A DNA stretch of 64,000 bases from Pseudomonas promysalinigenes (GCF_014269025.2 NZ_CP077094.1:496001-560000), one strand, 5' to 3'; positions 28,909-42,002 are shown, counted from the first letter of the stretch. Made by a program: numbers and translations. Notes: generated by a model from the letters alone, not told the origin.

Positions 28909-29037
28909 TGCGGCCTCGCTTGGCGGGCATAAACAAAGAAGTATACGGCGCGCTGCCATTACGCGGCAAAGCGTCGCGTAGATGCCGTTAGCCTGTCGGA
29001 CTGATAGAATCGCCGCCGGTTCACACGAGGTTTATCC

Positions 29038-30432
29038 ATGCACGATACCCACAACGAGCGCATGAGCAGCAGCGAAACCCGCGCTGCAGGCGGCCTGGCT
29101 CTGGTCTTTGCCTTTCGTATGCTGGGCATGTTCATGGTCCTGCCGGTGCTGGCCACCTATGGCATGGACCTGGCCGGCGCCACGCCCGCGCTGATTGGTC
29201 TGGCCATCGGCGCCTACGGGCTGACTCAGGCGGTGTTACAGATCCCGTTCGGGATGATCTCCGACCGAATCGGCCGCCGCCCGGTGATTTACCTGGGGCT
29301 GCTGGTTTTCGCGTTGGGCAGCGTACTGGCGGCCCAGGCTGACTCGATCTGGGGGGTGATCGCCGGGCGAATTCTGCAGGGTGCCGGGGCGATATCGGCC
29401 GCGGTCATGGCGCTGTTGTCCGACCTGACCCGCGAGCAGCACCGGACCAAAGCTATGGCCATGATTGGTATGAGCATCGGCCTGTCGTTCGCTGTGGCTA
29501 TGGTAGTCGGGCCTTTGTTGACAAGTGCCTTTGGTTTGTCAGGCTTGTTCCTGGCCACTGCAGGACTCGCCCTGGTCGGTGTCCTGCTGATCGCCTTCGT
29601 CGTGCCCAACACCCACAGCATCCTGCAGCACCGTGAGTCCGGGGTGGCCCGCCAGGCTCTCGGTCCAACCCTGCGTCATCCGGACCTTCTGCGCCTGGAC
29701 GTGAGTATCTTTATCCTCCATGCCATTCTCATGGCCAGCTTCGTCGCCTTGCCGCTGGCGTTCGTCGAGCGCGGTGGTCTGCCCAAAGAGCAGCACTGGT
29801 GGGTGTACCTGACCGCGCTGTTCGTCTCATTTTTTGCAATGGTCCCGTTCATCATCTACGGCGAAAAAAAGCGCAAGATGAAGCGTGTGTTGGCGGGTGC
29901 GGTCAGTGTCCTGCTGCTGACAGAGGTATTCTTCTGGCAGTGGGCTGACGGTTTGCGCGGACTGGTGATTGGCACCGTGGTATTCTTTACCGCATTCAAC
30001 CTGCTGGAGGCTTCATTGCCCTCGCTGGTGAGCAAGGTGTCGCCTGCTGGCGGCAAGGGAACGGCGATGGGGGTTTATTCCACCAGCCAGTTCCTCGGCG
30101 CTGCCCTGGGAGGCATTCTCGGTGGCTGGCTGTTCCAGCACGGCGGGCTGAACATGGTGTTCCTCGGCTGCGCTATCTTGTGTGCCATCTGGTTGGTCGT
30201 TGCTTTGAGCATGAACGAGCCACCCTATGTGACCAGCCTGCGCATGCCGTTGACGCCAGAAGCAGTTCAGGAAGCCGGCTTGACCGAGCGCCTGATGGCC
30301 GTGCCGGGTGTGACCGACGCCGTGGTGGTGGCAGATGAAGCCGCCATCTATATCAAACTGGATACGAAAATTTTGGACCGTGCGACCCTCGAGCGACTGG
30401 TGAATCCAGCCTCTTCGGCGTGCGAAGCCTAG
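29038..30432 (+). CDS. MFS transporter with C-terminal YAM-like domain (YajR family)
   Basis: The product is 464 aa with about 12 predicted membrane spans. MFS motif A (GMISDRIGRRP) is at residues 72-82. After the last span comes a soluble domain of about 65 residues (ERLMAVPGVTDAVVVADEAAIYIKL) resembling the ferredoxin-like YAM domain of E. coli YajR; this was judged by pattern, not by structure. The substrate is unknown; proton-driven export is the family norm. It ends nine bases before ssb and probably shares its transcript. The start chosen has GAGG at a good distance. Confidence 0.82.
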   Translation: MHDTHNERMSSSETRAAGGLALVFAFRMLGMFMVLPVLATYGMDLAGATPALIGLAIGAYGLTQAVLQIPFGMISDRIGRRPVIYLGLLVFALGSVLAAQADSIWGVIAGRILQGAGAISAAVMALLSDLTREQHRTKAMAMIGMSIGLSFAVAMVVGPLLTSAFGLSGLFLATAGLALVGVLLIAFVVPNTHSILQHRESGVARQALGPTLRHPDLLRLDVSIFILHAILMASFVALPLAFVERGGLPKEQHWWVYLTALFVSFFAMVPFIIYGEKKRKMKRVLAGAVSVLLLTEVFFWQWADGLRGLVIGTVVFFTAFNLLEASLPSLVSKVSPAGGKGTAMGVYSTSQFLGAALGGILGGWLFQHGGLNMVFLGCAILCAIWLVVALSMNEPPYVTSLRMPLTPEAVQEAGLTERLMAVPGVTDAVVVADEAAIYIKLDTKILDRATLERLVNPASSACEA

Positions 30433-30441
30433 GAGAACGTT

Positions 30442-30981
30442 ATGGCCCGTGGGGTTAACAAAGTCATTCTGGTCGGTACCTGCGGCCAGGATCCCGAAGT
30501 CCGCTACCTGCCCAACGGTAACGCCGTGACCAACCTGAGCCTGGCTACCAGCGAGCAATGGACTGACAAGCAGTCGGGCCAAAAGGTCGAGCGTACCGAA
30601 TGGCACCGTGTGTCGCTGTTCGGCAAGGTTGCCGAAATCGCCGGCGAATACCTGCGCAAAGGTTCGCAGTGCTACATCGAAGGCAAACTGCAGACCCGTG
30701 AGTGGGAAAAGGACGGCATCAAGCGCTATACCACTGAAATCATCGTCGACATCAACGGCACCATGCAGCTGCTCGGCGGTCGCCCGCAGGGCCAGCAAGG
30801 CGGTGACCAGTACAACCAGGGTGGTGGCAACTACGGTGGTGGCCAGCAGCAGTACAACCAGGCCCCGCCCCGCCAGCAGGTTCAGCGTCCGCAGCAAGCG
30901 CCTCAGCGTCCGGCACCCCAGCAGCCAGCACCCCAGCCGGCAGCGGACTTTGACAGCTTTGATGACGATATTCCGTTCTGA
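30442..30981 (+). CDS. ssb: Single-stranded DNA-binding protein
   Basis: The product is 179 aa. An N-terminal OB fold (about residues 1-110, [22 protein letters not shown]) binds ssDNA as a tetramer. A Gly/Gln/Pro-rich linker follows. The acidic tail DDDIPF recruits replication and repair proteins. It lies behind the MFS gene with a 9-base gap and ends in a strong terminator. Its place beside uvrA is common in gamma-proteobacteria. Confidence 0.98.
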   Translation: MARGVNKVILVGTCGQDPEVRYLPNGNAVTNLSLATSEQWTDKQSGQKVERTEWHRVSLFGKVAEIAGEYLRKGSQCYIEGKLQTREWEKDGIKRYTTEIIVDINGTMQLLGGRPQGQQGGDQYNQGGGNYGGGQQQYNQAPPRQQVQRPQQAPQRPAPQQPAPQPAADFDSFDDDIPF

Positions 30982-31008
30982 TCAGCGCGATCATTTCGCG
31001 CAAACACT

Positions 31009-31040
31009 AAAAACCCAGGGCAATTGCCCTGGGTTTTTTT
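31009..31040. terminator. Strong palindromic terminator after ssb
   Basis: A perfect 30-bp palindrome (31009-31038) centred on GGCAATTGCC, with A-run and T-run flanks, lies between ssb and the convergent GlcG-like gene. It can act in both directions. Confidence 0.93.
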
Positions 31041-31075
31041 ATGTCTGAAGCTGGGCTTCAGTTAACTGTTCACGC

Positions 31076-31522
31076 CTAGCCATCAAGCGCCGCCTCGGCA
31101 AATGCTGCATCCAGCTCAGGCGTTGCACCGCTGATTCCAATACCGCCGATATGCTCGCCATTGGCATCGACGATTGGTAGTCCGCCCTGGAGCAAGGTGA
31201 TTCGCGGCAGCGAGGCATATGGGTTGGCTGGCGAGGCTGCACGACCTTTGGAGGAAAGCGGAAAACGCGCCGAAGTCGTGGCTTTGAGCTGGGCGGCATT
31301 GATATTGTGAGTGCCAGCGCCGTCCATGCGATGGAAGTGTTTGAGGTTGCCGTGTTTGTCGACGATGCTGATAACGATCGAAAACCCCTGCACGCGAGCG
31401 GCCTGTTCGGCAGCAGCAGCCATGCGCTGGGCTTGTTGTGCGCTGAGGGCCTCGGCATGGGTATGCACCGTAAGCAATGAGGTACTCAACATCAGCCAGG
31501 CTAACGTGAACTTCTGAGTCAT
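31076..31522 (-). CDS. Secreted GlcG/HbpS-family protein (DUF336)
   Basis: The product is 148 aa. The first 23 residues form a Sec-type signal peptide ending HTHA, so the mature protein is periplasmic. The rest matches the GlcG/HbpS fold (FSIVISIVDKHGNLKHFHRMDGA and GGLPIVDANGEHIGGIGISGATPELD). Family members bind heme or corrinoids or act as accessory proteins of oxidoreductases. The specific role here is unknown. It is divergent from the formate dehydrogenase operon across a 250-base spacer. Confidence 0.8.
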   Translation of the reverse strand: MTQKFTLAWLMLSTSLLTVHTHAEALSAQQAQRMAAAAEQAARVQGFSIVISIVDKHGNLKHFHRMDGAGTHNINAAQLKATTSARFPLSSKGRAASPANPYASLPRITLLQGGLPIVDANGEHIGGIGISGATPELDAAFAEAALDG

Positions 31523-31774
31523 GCGACACCTTCCGTGGGAATTTTCGGCAGCTTTACAGGTAGAAGCTGGAAAATCTGTAGTCCGTTTCCTCGTTTGCTG
31601 TCAGGCGTATCTCCGTGACCTGTAGGGTATGCGGCAATCAAGTGACCCATGTCATCGCACCTTCTCGATTCTTGACTAGTCTTATCTACTGGCGGCCATC
31701 AGTCTGCCGCCACCGTGACTAAGCAAGAGGCGCCGGCCAAGCTCCGTGCGTCCAAACCTGATCAGGAGTGCACG
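31523..31774. other. Divergent spacer upstream of the formate dehydrogenase operon
   Basis: These 252 bases separate the divergent GlcG-like gene and fdoG. They must contain promoters for both. I found no convincing sigma54 (GG-N10-GC) element and no ANR/FNR dyad. A TTGACT at about 31671 lacks a good -10 at the proper distance. A weak frame opening at 31715 merely extends fdoG upstream. Confidence 0.4.
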
Positions 31775-34700
31775 ATGGACCTCAACCGTCGGCAGTTCTT
31801 CAAGGTCGCCGCCGTCGGCCTTGGAGGCTCGAGCCTGGCGGCGTTGGGCATGGCCCCAACGCCGGCATTCGCCGAGCAGGTGCGTCATTTCAAACTGACG
31901 CACACCAAAGAAACCCGTAACACTTGCCCCTACTGCTCGGTCGGCTGTGGCTTGATCCTGTACAGCCAGGGTGATGCAGGCAAAAACGTCAAACAGAGCA
32001 TCATCCACATTGAAGGTGATGCCGATCACCCGGTTAACCGTGGCACCCTGTGCCCCAAAGGTGCCGGGCTGCTCGACTTTATCCACAGCCCTAGCCGTCT
32101 CAAGTACCCCGAAGTGCGCAAGGCGGGCAGCAATGAGTGGGTGCGGGTCAGTTGGGATGACGCCCTTGACCGCGTCGCCGAGCTGATGAAAAAGGACCGG
32201 GATGCCAATTTCATTGCCAAGAACGCACAGGGCCAGACGGTCAACCGCTGGGTGAGCACTGGTTTTCTTGCTGCCTCTGCCGCGTCCAGCGAGGCTGGCT
32301 ACCTGACCCACAAGGTCATCCGTGCAACCGGCATGCTGGGGTTCGATAACCAAGCGCGTGTCTGACACGGCCCGACGGTGGCAAGTCTTGCCCCGACGTA
32401 CGGCCGTGGCGCCATGACCAATCACTGGTCCGATATCGCCAACGCGAATCTGGTCCTGGTGATGGGTGGCAACGCAGCAGAAGCGCATCCGTGCGGCTTC
32501 AAATGGGTGACCGAAGCCAAGGCGCACAACCAGGCGCGGCTGATCGTGGTCGACCCGCGTTTTACCCGTACCGCTTCGGTGGCCGATTACTACGCGCCGA
32601 TCCGTACCGGTACCGACATCGCTTTCATGGGCGGGCTGATCAACTATCTGCTGAGCAACGACAAGATCCAGCACGAGTACGTGCGTAATTACACCGACGT
32701 GTCGTTCATCGTCAAAGAGGGCTACGGCTTCGAGGACGGGCTGTTCAGCGGCTACGACGAGGCCAAGCGTGTCTACGCGGACAAATCCGGCTGGGGCTAC
32801 GAGCTGGGTGAGGACGGCTTCGCCAAGGTCGACCCGACGCTGCAGCACCCGCGTTGCGTTTTCCAACTGATGAAGCAGCACTACAGCCGCTACACCCCTG
32901 AACTAGCGAGCATGACCTGCGGCATGCCCCAGGACGCGATGATGAAGGTCTGGGAAGAGATCGCCAGTTGCTCGGTGCCGGGCAAGACCATGACGATCCT
33001 CTACGCTCTCGGCTGGACGCAGCATTCGATCGGTGCGCAGATCATTCGCAGTGCAGCCATGGTCCAGCTGCTGTTGGGCAACGTTGGCATGCCTGGCGGT
33101 GGCGTCAACGCTTTGCGCGGGCACTCCAATATCCAGGGCCTGACCGACCTCGGGCTGCTGTCCAACTCCTTGCCAGGCTACCTGACCCTGGCAGGCGACG
33201 CCGAGCAGGATTACACCGCCTACATCGATAAGCGTGCTTCCAAGCCGCTGCGTCCAGGCCAATTGTCGTACTGGCAAAACTACGGCAAATTCCACGTCAG
33301 CCTGATGAAGGCCTGGTATGGCCCCAATGCAACCGCAGACAACAATTGGGGCTACGACTGGCTACCCAAGCTCGACGTACCGGCATACGACGTATTGCGC
33401 ATGTTCGAGATGATGAGCCAGGGCAAGGTCAATGGCTACATCTGCCAAGGCTTCAACCCGATTGCCGCGCTGCCGGACAAGAACCGCGTCACGGCGGCGC
33501 TTGGCAAGCTCAAATGGTTGGTGATCATGGACCCACTGGCCACCGAAACTTCGGAGTTCTGGCGCAATGCTGGGCCTTTCAACGACGTCGACACGGCCAA
33601 TATCCAGACTGAAGTGATACGCCTGCCCACCACGTGCTTTGCCGAGGAGGACGGCTCGCTGGTCAACAGTAGCCGCTGGCTGCAGTGGCACTGGAAAGGC
33701 GCAGATGGCCCGGGAGAGACACGTACCGACGTGCGCATCATGAGCGAGCTGTTCATTCGGCTGCGCCAGCGGTACCAGGCCGAAGGGGGCGCCTTCCCCG
33801 ACCCACTGCTGAACATTCACTGGCCGTACAAAATTCCCGAAGAGCCCTCGCCGGAAGAGTTGGCCAAAGAGATGAACGGCTGGGCCGTTACTGACATGAC
33901 CGATCCGGCCGGTGCAGCCATCAAGGCTGGCCAGCAGTTGTCTGGTTTCGGTCAGCTCAAGGACGATGGCAGCACTGCTTCGGGCTGCTGGATCTTCTCT
34001 GGCTGCTGGACCGAGCAGGGCAACCAGATGGCCCGGCGCGACAACAGCGACCCGTACGGCATGCATCAGGTGCAGAACTGGGCCTGGGCGTGGCCGGCCA
34101 ACCGCCGCATTCTCTATAACCGCGCATCGAGTGACACTCAGGGCAAACCTTGGGACCCGGACAAGAAGCGGCTGGTATGGTGGAACGGCAAGGCCTGGAC
34201 CGGCACCGACGTGCCCGACTTCAAGGTCGACTCGCCACCGGAGGCGGGGATGAACCCCTTCATCATGAACCCTGAAGGCGTGGCTCGGTTCTTCGCCATC
34301 GACAAGATGGCCGAAGGCCCGTTCCCCGAGCATTACGAGCCGTTCGAGACCCCTATAGGTATCAACCCTCTGCACCCGCAGAACAAAAAGGCCACCAGCA
34401 ACCCGGCCGGGCGGATCTTCGACTCCGTATGGGAAAGCCTCGGCACCCATGACGAGTTCCCTTACGCGGCCACTACCTACAGGCTCACCGAACACTTCCA
34501 TTTCTGGAGCAAGCATTGCCGGCTGAACGCCATTGCCCAGCCTGAGCAGTTCGTCGAGATTGGCGAGGTGCTGGCCAACGAAAAAGGTATCAAGGCCGGT
34601 GATCGAGTGCGGGTATCGAGCAAGCGCGGGCACATCGATGCGGTAGCGGTGGTGACCAAGCGTATTCGTCCGCTGATGGTCAACAATCAGACCGTGCATC

Positions 34701-34843
34701 AGATCGGTATCCCGTTGCATTGGGGCTTCACCGGCACCACGCGGCACGGCTACCTGACCAACACCCTGGTGCCGTTCCTGGGTGACGGCAATACCCAGAC
34801 GCCGGAGTCCAAGTCGTTCCTCGTCAAAGTGGAGAAACTCTGA
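31775..34843 (+). CDS. fdoG: Formate dehydrogenase major subunit, selenocysteine-containing, Tat-exported
   Basis: This is one gene of 1023 codons (1022 aa) read through an in-frame TGA at 32363-32365. The TGA codes for selenocysteine 197, where E. coli FdnG has Sec196; the flanks [17 protein letters not shown] match the family. It oxidises formate to CO2 at a bis-MGD molybdenum or tungsten centre and passes electrons through FdoH and FdoI to quinone. The N-terminus has a twin-arginine signal ([11 protein letters not shown]) for periplasmic export. A 4Fe-4S cluster is bound by CPYCSVGC...CPKG near residues 50-95. The ATG at 31775 follows CAGGAGTG. The stop overlaps the fdoH start. Confidence 0.96.
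32363..32395 (+). promoter_or_regulatory. Selenocysteine UGA codon and SECIS hairpin
   Basis: The in-frame TGA (32363-32365) is followed after 10 bases by a hairpin: CGG (32376-32378) with CCG (32393-32395), a bulged T at 32379, then GGCA (32380-32383) with TGCC (32389-32392), and the loop AGTCT (32384-32388). A bulged U on the 5' side below a short upper stem and a G-U in the apical loop are the features SelB recognises in E. coli fdhF and fdnG. The distance from the UGA is right. Confidence 0.9.
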
Positions 34844-35793
34844 TGGCCAGCCAAGACATCATCGCCCGCTCGGCCACCACCACGGCTCCACCTTCGGTAC
34901 GCCAGCTGGAGCAGGTTGCCAAGCTGATTGACACCACCAAGTGCATTGGCTGCAAGGCTTGCCAGGTGGCATGTTCTGAGTGGAACGAACTGCGTGACGA
35001 AGTCGGCCATAACCATGGCACTTACGACAACCCGCAAGACCTCAGCGCCGAAACCTGGACCTTGATGCGCTTCACCGAGCACGAACGCGACGACGGTAAC
35101 CTGGAATGGCTGATCCGCAAGGACGGCTGCATGCATTGCGCTGACCCAGGTTGCCTGAAAGCCTGCCCGAGCCCGGGGGCCATCATCAAGCACGCCAACG
35201 GCATCGTCGACTTCAATCAGGACCACTGCATCGGTTGCGGCTACTGCATCACCGGCTGCCCGTTCAACATCCCGCGCATTTCGCAGAAAGACAACAAGGC
35301 GTACAAGTGCACCCTGTGTTCCGACCGCGTGGCTGTGGGCCTGGAGCCGGCCTGTGTGAAAACCTGCCCCACTGGGGCGATCGTCTTCGGCAGCAAGGAA
35401 GAAATGAAGGTGCACGCTGACGAGCGCATCGTCGACCTCAAGTCGCGCGGTTACGACAAGGCTGGCCTGTATGACCCTGATGGCGTCGGCGGCACCCACG
35501 TGATGTATGTGCTGCACCATGCCGACACGCCAAAGCTGTACGCCGGCCTGCCGGACCAGCCGGTGATCAGCCCGCTGGTGGGTTTGTGGAAGGGCATTAC
35601 CAAACCACTGGCGCTGTTGGCCATGGGCGCGGCGGTGCTGGCTGGGTTCTTCCACTACGTGCGTGTGGGCCCGCAACGGGTGGAAGAAGACGACCACCCG
35701 ACATCTGTGGACGAGAGCGTGCATCAGGTGGACCCGGCGGTCCATGTCTATGATCCAACCAAGCCCGGTGGGCAAGGGGAGCCGCGGCCATGA
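34843..35793 (+). CDS. fdoH: Formate dehydrogenase iron-sulfur (beta) subunit
   Basis: The product is 316 aa. It carries electrons from FdoG to FdoI through four predicted 4Fe-4S clusters; Cys groups such as [41 protein letters not shown] and CTLCSDR are all visible. One C-terminal membrane helix (about residues 250-270, [19 protein letters not shown]) anchors it. It overlaps fdoG (ATGA at 34841-34845 region) and fdoI (35790-35793), so the three subunits should be translationally coupled. Confidence 0.96.
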   Translation: MASQDIIARSATTTAPPSVRQLEQVAKLIDTTKCIGCKACQVACSEWNELRDEVGHNHGTYDNPQDLSAETWTLMRFTEHERDDGNLEWLIRKDGCMHCADPGCLKACPSPGAIIKHANGIVDFNQDHCIGCGYCITGCPFNIPRISQKDNKAYKCTLCSDRVAVGLEPACVKTCPTGAIVFGSKEEMKVHADERIVDLKSRGYDKAGLYDPDGVGGTHVMYVLHHADTPKLYAGLPDQPVISPLVGLWKGITKPLALLAMGAAVLAGFFHYVRVGPQRVEEDDHPTSVDESVHQVDPAVHVYDPTKPGGQGEPRP

Positions 35794-36446
35794 ACGACAA
35801 CAAACCCATCCTGCGCTACACCGCCAATGAACGCACCAACCACTGGATCGTCGCAATCCTGTTCATGATGGCGGGGCTCTCCGGGCTGGCGCTGTTCCAC
35901 CCGGCATTGTTCTGGCTCAGCCATCTGTTCGGTGGGGGCCCCTGGACGCGCATCCTGCATCCGTTTCTGGGCGTAGCGATGTTCGTGTTTTTCCTAGGGC
36001 TGGTGGTGCGTTTCTGGCGTGCCAATTTCATCACCGCCAACGACCGCCTGTGGCTGCGCCGGGTTGATCGGGTAATGCTGAACCAGGAGCAGGGCGTGCC
36101 ACCGGTCGGTAAATACAATGCCGGGCAGAAGCTGCTGTTCTGGACGCTGCTTGCGTGCATGCTGGTGCTCCTGCTCACAGGGGTGGTGATCTGGCGTGCA
36201 TACTTCAGCCACCTGTTCGGTATCGAGGTCATCCGCCTTTCGGCGCTGGCCCACGCACTGGCAGCCTTCGTGCTGGTGCTGAGCATTATCGTGCACATCT
36301 ACGCCGGTATCTGGATCAAAGGCTCGATCAGCGCCATGCTGCATGGCTGGGTCAGTCGCGCTTGGGCGCGTAAGCACCATGAATTGTGGTACCGCGAGGT
36401 AACTGGCGATAAAACTCGGGGCAATCACGGACGCAAAGAAGGATGA
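35790..36446 (+). CDS. fdoI: Formate dehydrogenase cytochrome b556 (gamma) subunit
   Basis: The product is 218 aa with four membrane helices. It holds two b-type hemes and delivers electrons to the quinone pool. The [23 protein letters not shown] helix and histidines in the later helices ([21 protein letters not shown]) are typical of the FdnI/FdoI family. Its start overlaps the fdoH stop by four bases; the fdhE start follows five bases after its own stop. Confidence 0.94.
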   Translation: MNDNKPILRYTANERTNHWIVAILFMMAGLSGLALFHPALFWLSHLFGGGPWTRILHPFLGVAMFVFFLGLVVRFWRANFITANDRLWLRRVDRVMLNQEQGVPPVGKYNAGQKLLFWTLLACMLVLLLTGVVIWRAYFSHLFGIEVIRLSALAHALAAFVLVLSIIVHIYAGIWIKGSISAMLHGWVSRAWARKHHELWYREVTGDKTRGNHGRKEG

Positions 36447-36450
36447 GCGC

Positions 36451-37374
36451 TTGAGCACGATACTGGAACCTGGGCAGATCGAAGCGTCGGCGGTTATGCC
36501 GCCGTTTCTGCATCTGCCGCCTGGCGATTTGTTCGCACAACGCGCGCAGCGCCTGGAGCACCTGGCCGAGGGTCACGCCTTGGCGGACTACCTGAGGCTG
36601 GTAGCTCAGCTTTGTCGGGTGCAGCAGCTGCTTGTGGATAACCCGCCCGCCGGCTTACCCGTGGCCGAGGCACGTCAGCGCTTGTGCATAAGTCATGGAC
36701 TTCCCCCCTTGGCAGCTGACAGTCTGGTGCGTGAGGGCCCTTGGCTGGTCTGGTTGCAAGCACTGCTCGCGCACTTGAGCAGTGAAGCCACCGGGGCGCT
36801 GGGCGAAGCGTTGCGAGCGTTGCGCGCCAGTGACCAGGGGCAGCGCAAGGGTTGGGGTATCGCCCTGCTTGCCGGGCAATACGATGCGGTGCCTGCAGCG
36901 CTGGTGCCGTTCCTTGGTGCTGCCTTGCAGGCTGCCTGGTCAAGTTGGTTGCTGGCACTGCCAGCTACCGAGCTCAAACCTGCGGGCAGCCTTGCGCAGT
37001 GCCCCGCCTGCGGCTCGCCCGCCATGGCCGGTGTGGTGCGTAACCGTGGTAAGCACAATGGCTTGCGCTACCTGGCCTGTTCGCTATGTGCCTGTGAATG
37101 GCATGTAGTGCGCGTGAAATGTGTTTATTGCGAGTCGAGCAAAAATTTGCGCTATAGCAGCCTGGAGGATGATCGCCACGCGCCGGGCAAGGCGCCGCTG
37201 CGTGCTGAATGCTGCCCGGGCTGTCAGAGCTACTTGAAGCAGAGCTACCTGGAGAATGACGCGGCGGCCGAGCCGCTGGCTGACGATCTGGCTAGCCTTG
37301 CGCTGGATATACGCTTGGACGAGGAGGGCTTGCATCGCTTGGCACCGAACCTGATGCTCGCGCCTGGGTCGTAG
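36451..37374 (+). CDS. fdhE: Formate dehydrogenase accessory protein FdhE
   Basis: The product is 307 aa (family about 300-310), with a TTG start at 36451 behind AAGGATG. An ATG at 36443 is out of frame and stops at once. FdhE is needed for maturation of Tat-exported formate dehydrogenases. Four CxxC pairs (Cys184/187, 210/213, 224/227, 255/258) form the rubredoxin-like metal sites known for the family. The gene follows its client operon directly. Confidence 0.93.
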   Translation: MSTILEPGQIEASAVMPPFLHLPPGDLFAQRAQRLEHLAEGHALADYLRLVAQLCRVQQLLVDNPPAGLPVAEARQRLCISHGLPPLAADSLVREGPWLVWLQALLAHLSSEATGALGEALRALRASDQGQRKGWGIALLAGQYDAVPAALVPFLGAALQAAWSSWLLALPATELKPAGSLAQCPACGSPAMAGVVRNRGKHNGLRYLACSLCACEWHVVRVKCVYCESSKNLRYSSLEDDRHAPGKAPLRAECCPGCQSYLKQSYLENDAAAEPLADDLASLALDIRLDEEGLHRLAPNLMLAPGS

Positions 37375-37411
37375 CTCGGGTCTACACTGAAATACCACTT
37401 CGCTTGCTTGG

Positions 37412-37437
37412 CGGCGGTTCGAGTCGTAGAGCCGCCG
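37412..37437 (+). other. Hairpin in the fdhE-selA spacer
   Basis: The arms CGGCGG (37412-37417) and CCGCCG (37432-37437) enclose 14 bases. No T-tract follows. It could dampen read-through into selA. The TTCGAGTC inside the loop resembles a tRNA T-loop, but the flanks do not fold as a tRNA. Confidence 0.35.
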
Positions 37438-37475
37438 AGAAAGGCCAGCACAGACAACGGATCAGTCCAAGGTAG

Positions 37476-40828
<3,353 letters not shown>

Positions 40829-40834
40829 GTACAA

Positions 40835-40930
40835 GGAAGGCAATCGCGCCCGGTGGCGCGGCCGGGCTTCAAACCCGGTTGGGGACGGCAGCCGTTCCCG
40901 GGCAGGTTCGACTCCCGCTGCCTTCCGCCA
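40835..40930 (+). tRNA. selC: tRNA-Sec (anticodon TCA)
   Basis: This is a 96-nt gene with encoded CCA. An 8-bp acceptor stem (GGAAGGCA 40835-40842 / TGCCTTCC 40919-40926), discriminator G40927, a 6-bp D stem with 4-base loop (CGCGCC-CGGT-GGCGCG), anticodon TCA at 40869-40871 in loop CTTCAAA, and a long variable arm (about 40881-40899) are all hallmarks of selenocysteine tRNA. The T stem GCAGG/CCCGC has an A-C mismatch (40904 x 40916). It lies six bases behind selB, probably on the same transcript. Confidence 0.96.
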
Positions 40931-40943
40931 CTTTCACCGGCAA

Positions 40944-41939
40944 TCAGGCGCGTTCCCCGCAAAGGTCCAACGCAAACCACTGTTCGGCTGCATCGACATC
41001 CAGGCCGGCGCCCAGCAGTGCGAACATCTTGCCCAATGCAGCTTCCCGGGTCATGCCGCCGCCACTGACTAGCCCGGCGCTACGCAAGCGGTTACCCGCT
41101 GCGTAGGTGTCGAATACCACCGACCCTTCCGGGCACTGGCTGATGGCGGCCAGCAGGACACCGCGCTGGCGCGCTGCACGCAGCACTTCCAGTAGCGCCT
41201 GGTCATCCGATGGCCCGGTACCACTGCCATAGCACTCCAGTAGCAAGCCCTGCACGCCGCTTTCGAGTACGGCTTGAAGATGTACCGCTTGCAGGCCTGG
41301 GTATACCGGCATCACCGCCAGGTTGACCGGTTGGCGCCGTTGCCGATAGTCCAGGGCGGCAGGCCACTGGCCGGCCCGTTCACCTTCGCGGTGGCGTGGC
41401 AGTGCAGCGAAGGCGTCGAAGGCCTCGCTGCGTAGCTTCGAAGCCCGGCAGCCATGCAGCAACTGGCCGTGGAAATACAGCTGCACACCACTGTCCAGGC
41501 CCTTTTCGACCTGCCGCAGGGCCCCGCACAGGTTGTCCCAGGCATCACTGCCCGGTGCCCCGGCTGGCAGCATCGAGCCGGTCAGCAACACCGGCACCGG
41601 CAGGCCCAGTAGCAAGAAAGACAACGCTGCGGCGCTGTAGGCCAGACTGTCGGTGCCATGCAGCACCATCACGCCATCATGGCCGGCATCCACCGCCGCG
41701 ACGATGGCTTCGCGCATCGCCAGCCAGTTGTGCTGCTGCATGTTGGCGCTGTCGAGCAGCGGGTTCATTTCCTGCAGCGTCCAGTGCACCTGTGGTGCAT
41801 CGGGCAGTTGGGCGAGGTGTTCGCGCATGCGCACATCGAAACCACCGGCCGGCGCGAGGCCTTCTGCGGTTTCCAGCATGCCGATGGTGCCGCCGGTGTA
41901 GAGGACGAAAAGGTTCTTGACTGCACGCATGGAGAGCAT
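40944..41939 (-). CDS. ansA: L-asparaginase (type I, cytoplasmic)
   Basis: The product is 331 aa with no signal peptide. It hydrolyses asparagine to aspartate and ammonia. The catalytic TGGTIGM motif is at residues 15-21, and the second motif HGTDSLAYSAAAL follows near residue 95. A second start three codons in (41930) is equally possible, since neither has a strong ribosome binding site. It is convergent with selC (13 bases) and follows the alanine symporter in direction. Confidence 0.9.
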   Translation of the reverse strand: MLSMRAVKNLFVLYTGGTIGMLETAEGLAPAGGFDVRMREHLAQLPDAPQVHWTLQEMNPLLDSANMQQHNWLAMREAIVAAVDAGHDGVMVLHGTDSLAYSAAALSFLLLGLPVPVLLTGSMLPAGAPGSDAWDNLCGALRQVEKGLDSGVQLYFHGQLLHGCRASKLRSEAFDAFAALPRHREGERAGQWPAALDYRQRRQPVNLAVMPVYPGLQAVHLQAVLESGVQGLLLECYGSGTGPSDDQALLEVLRAARQRGVLLAAISQCPEGSVVFDTYAAGNRLRSAGLVSGGGMTREAALGKMFALLGAGLDVDAAEQWFALDLCGERA

Positions 41940-42002
41940 CCGTAGCGGGGAGCGAAAGTAGAGCAGCCGCCCACGGACGGGGCGGCTGGGCAGGGCAGAA
42001 TA

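Noticed and set aside
28909..28959. Longer N-terminus of UvrA
   Set aside because: The 17 extra residues do not match UvrA proteins; the GTG at 28908 gives the standard [15 protein letters not shown] start.
28909..29037. LexA (SOS) box between uvrA and the MFS gene
   Set aside because: No CTGT-N8-ACAG dyad was found in the spacer.
31523..31774. ANR/FNR or sigma54 site before fdoG
   Set aside because: The AATCAAG at about 31636 lacks the matching TTGAT half, and no GG-N10-GC pair with correct context was found.
32363..32365. TGA in fdoG as a nonsense mutation
   Set aside because: The position equals the Sec of the family, a SECIS hairpin follows, and selA, selB and selC are adjacent.
37409..37440. 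A possible tRNA fragment with a T-loop-like TTCGAGTC
   Set aside because: The surrounding bases form a simple hairpin, not a T stem, and no acceptor or anticodon arm is present.
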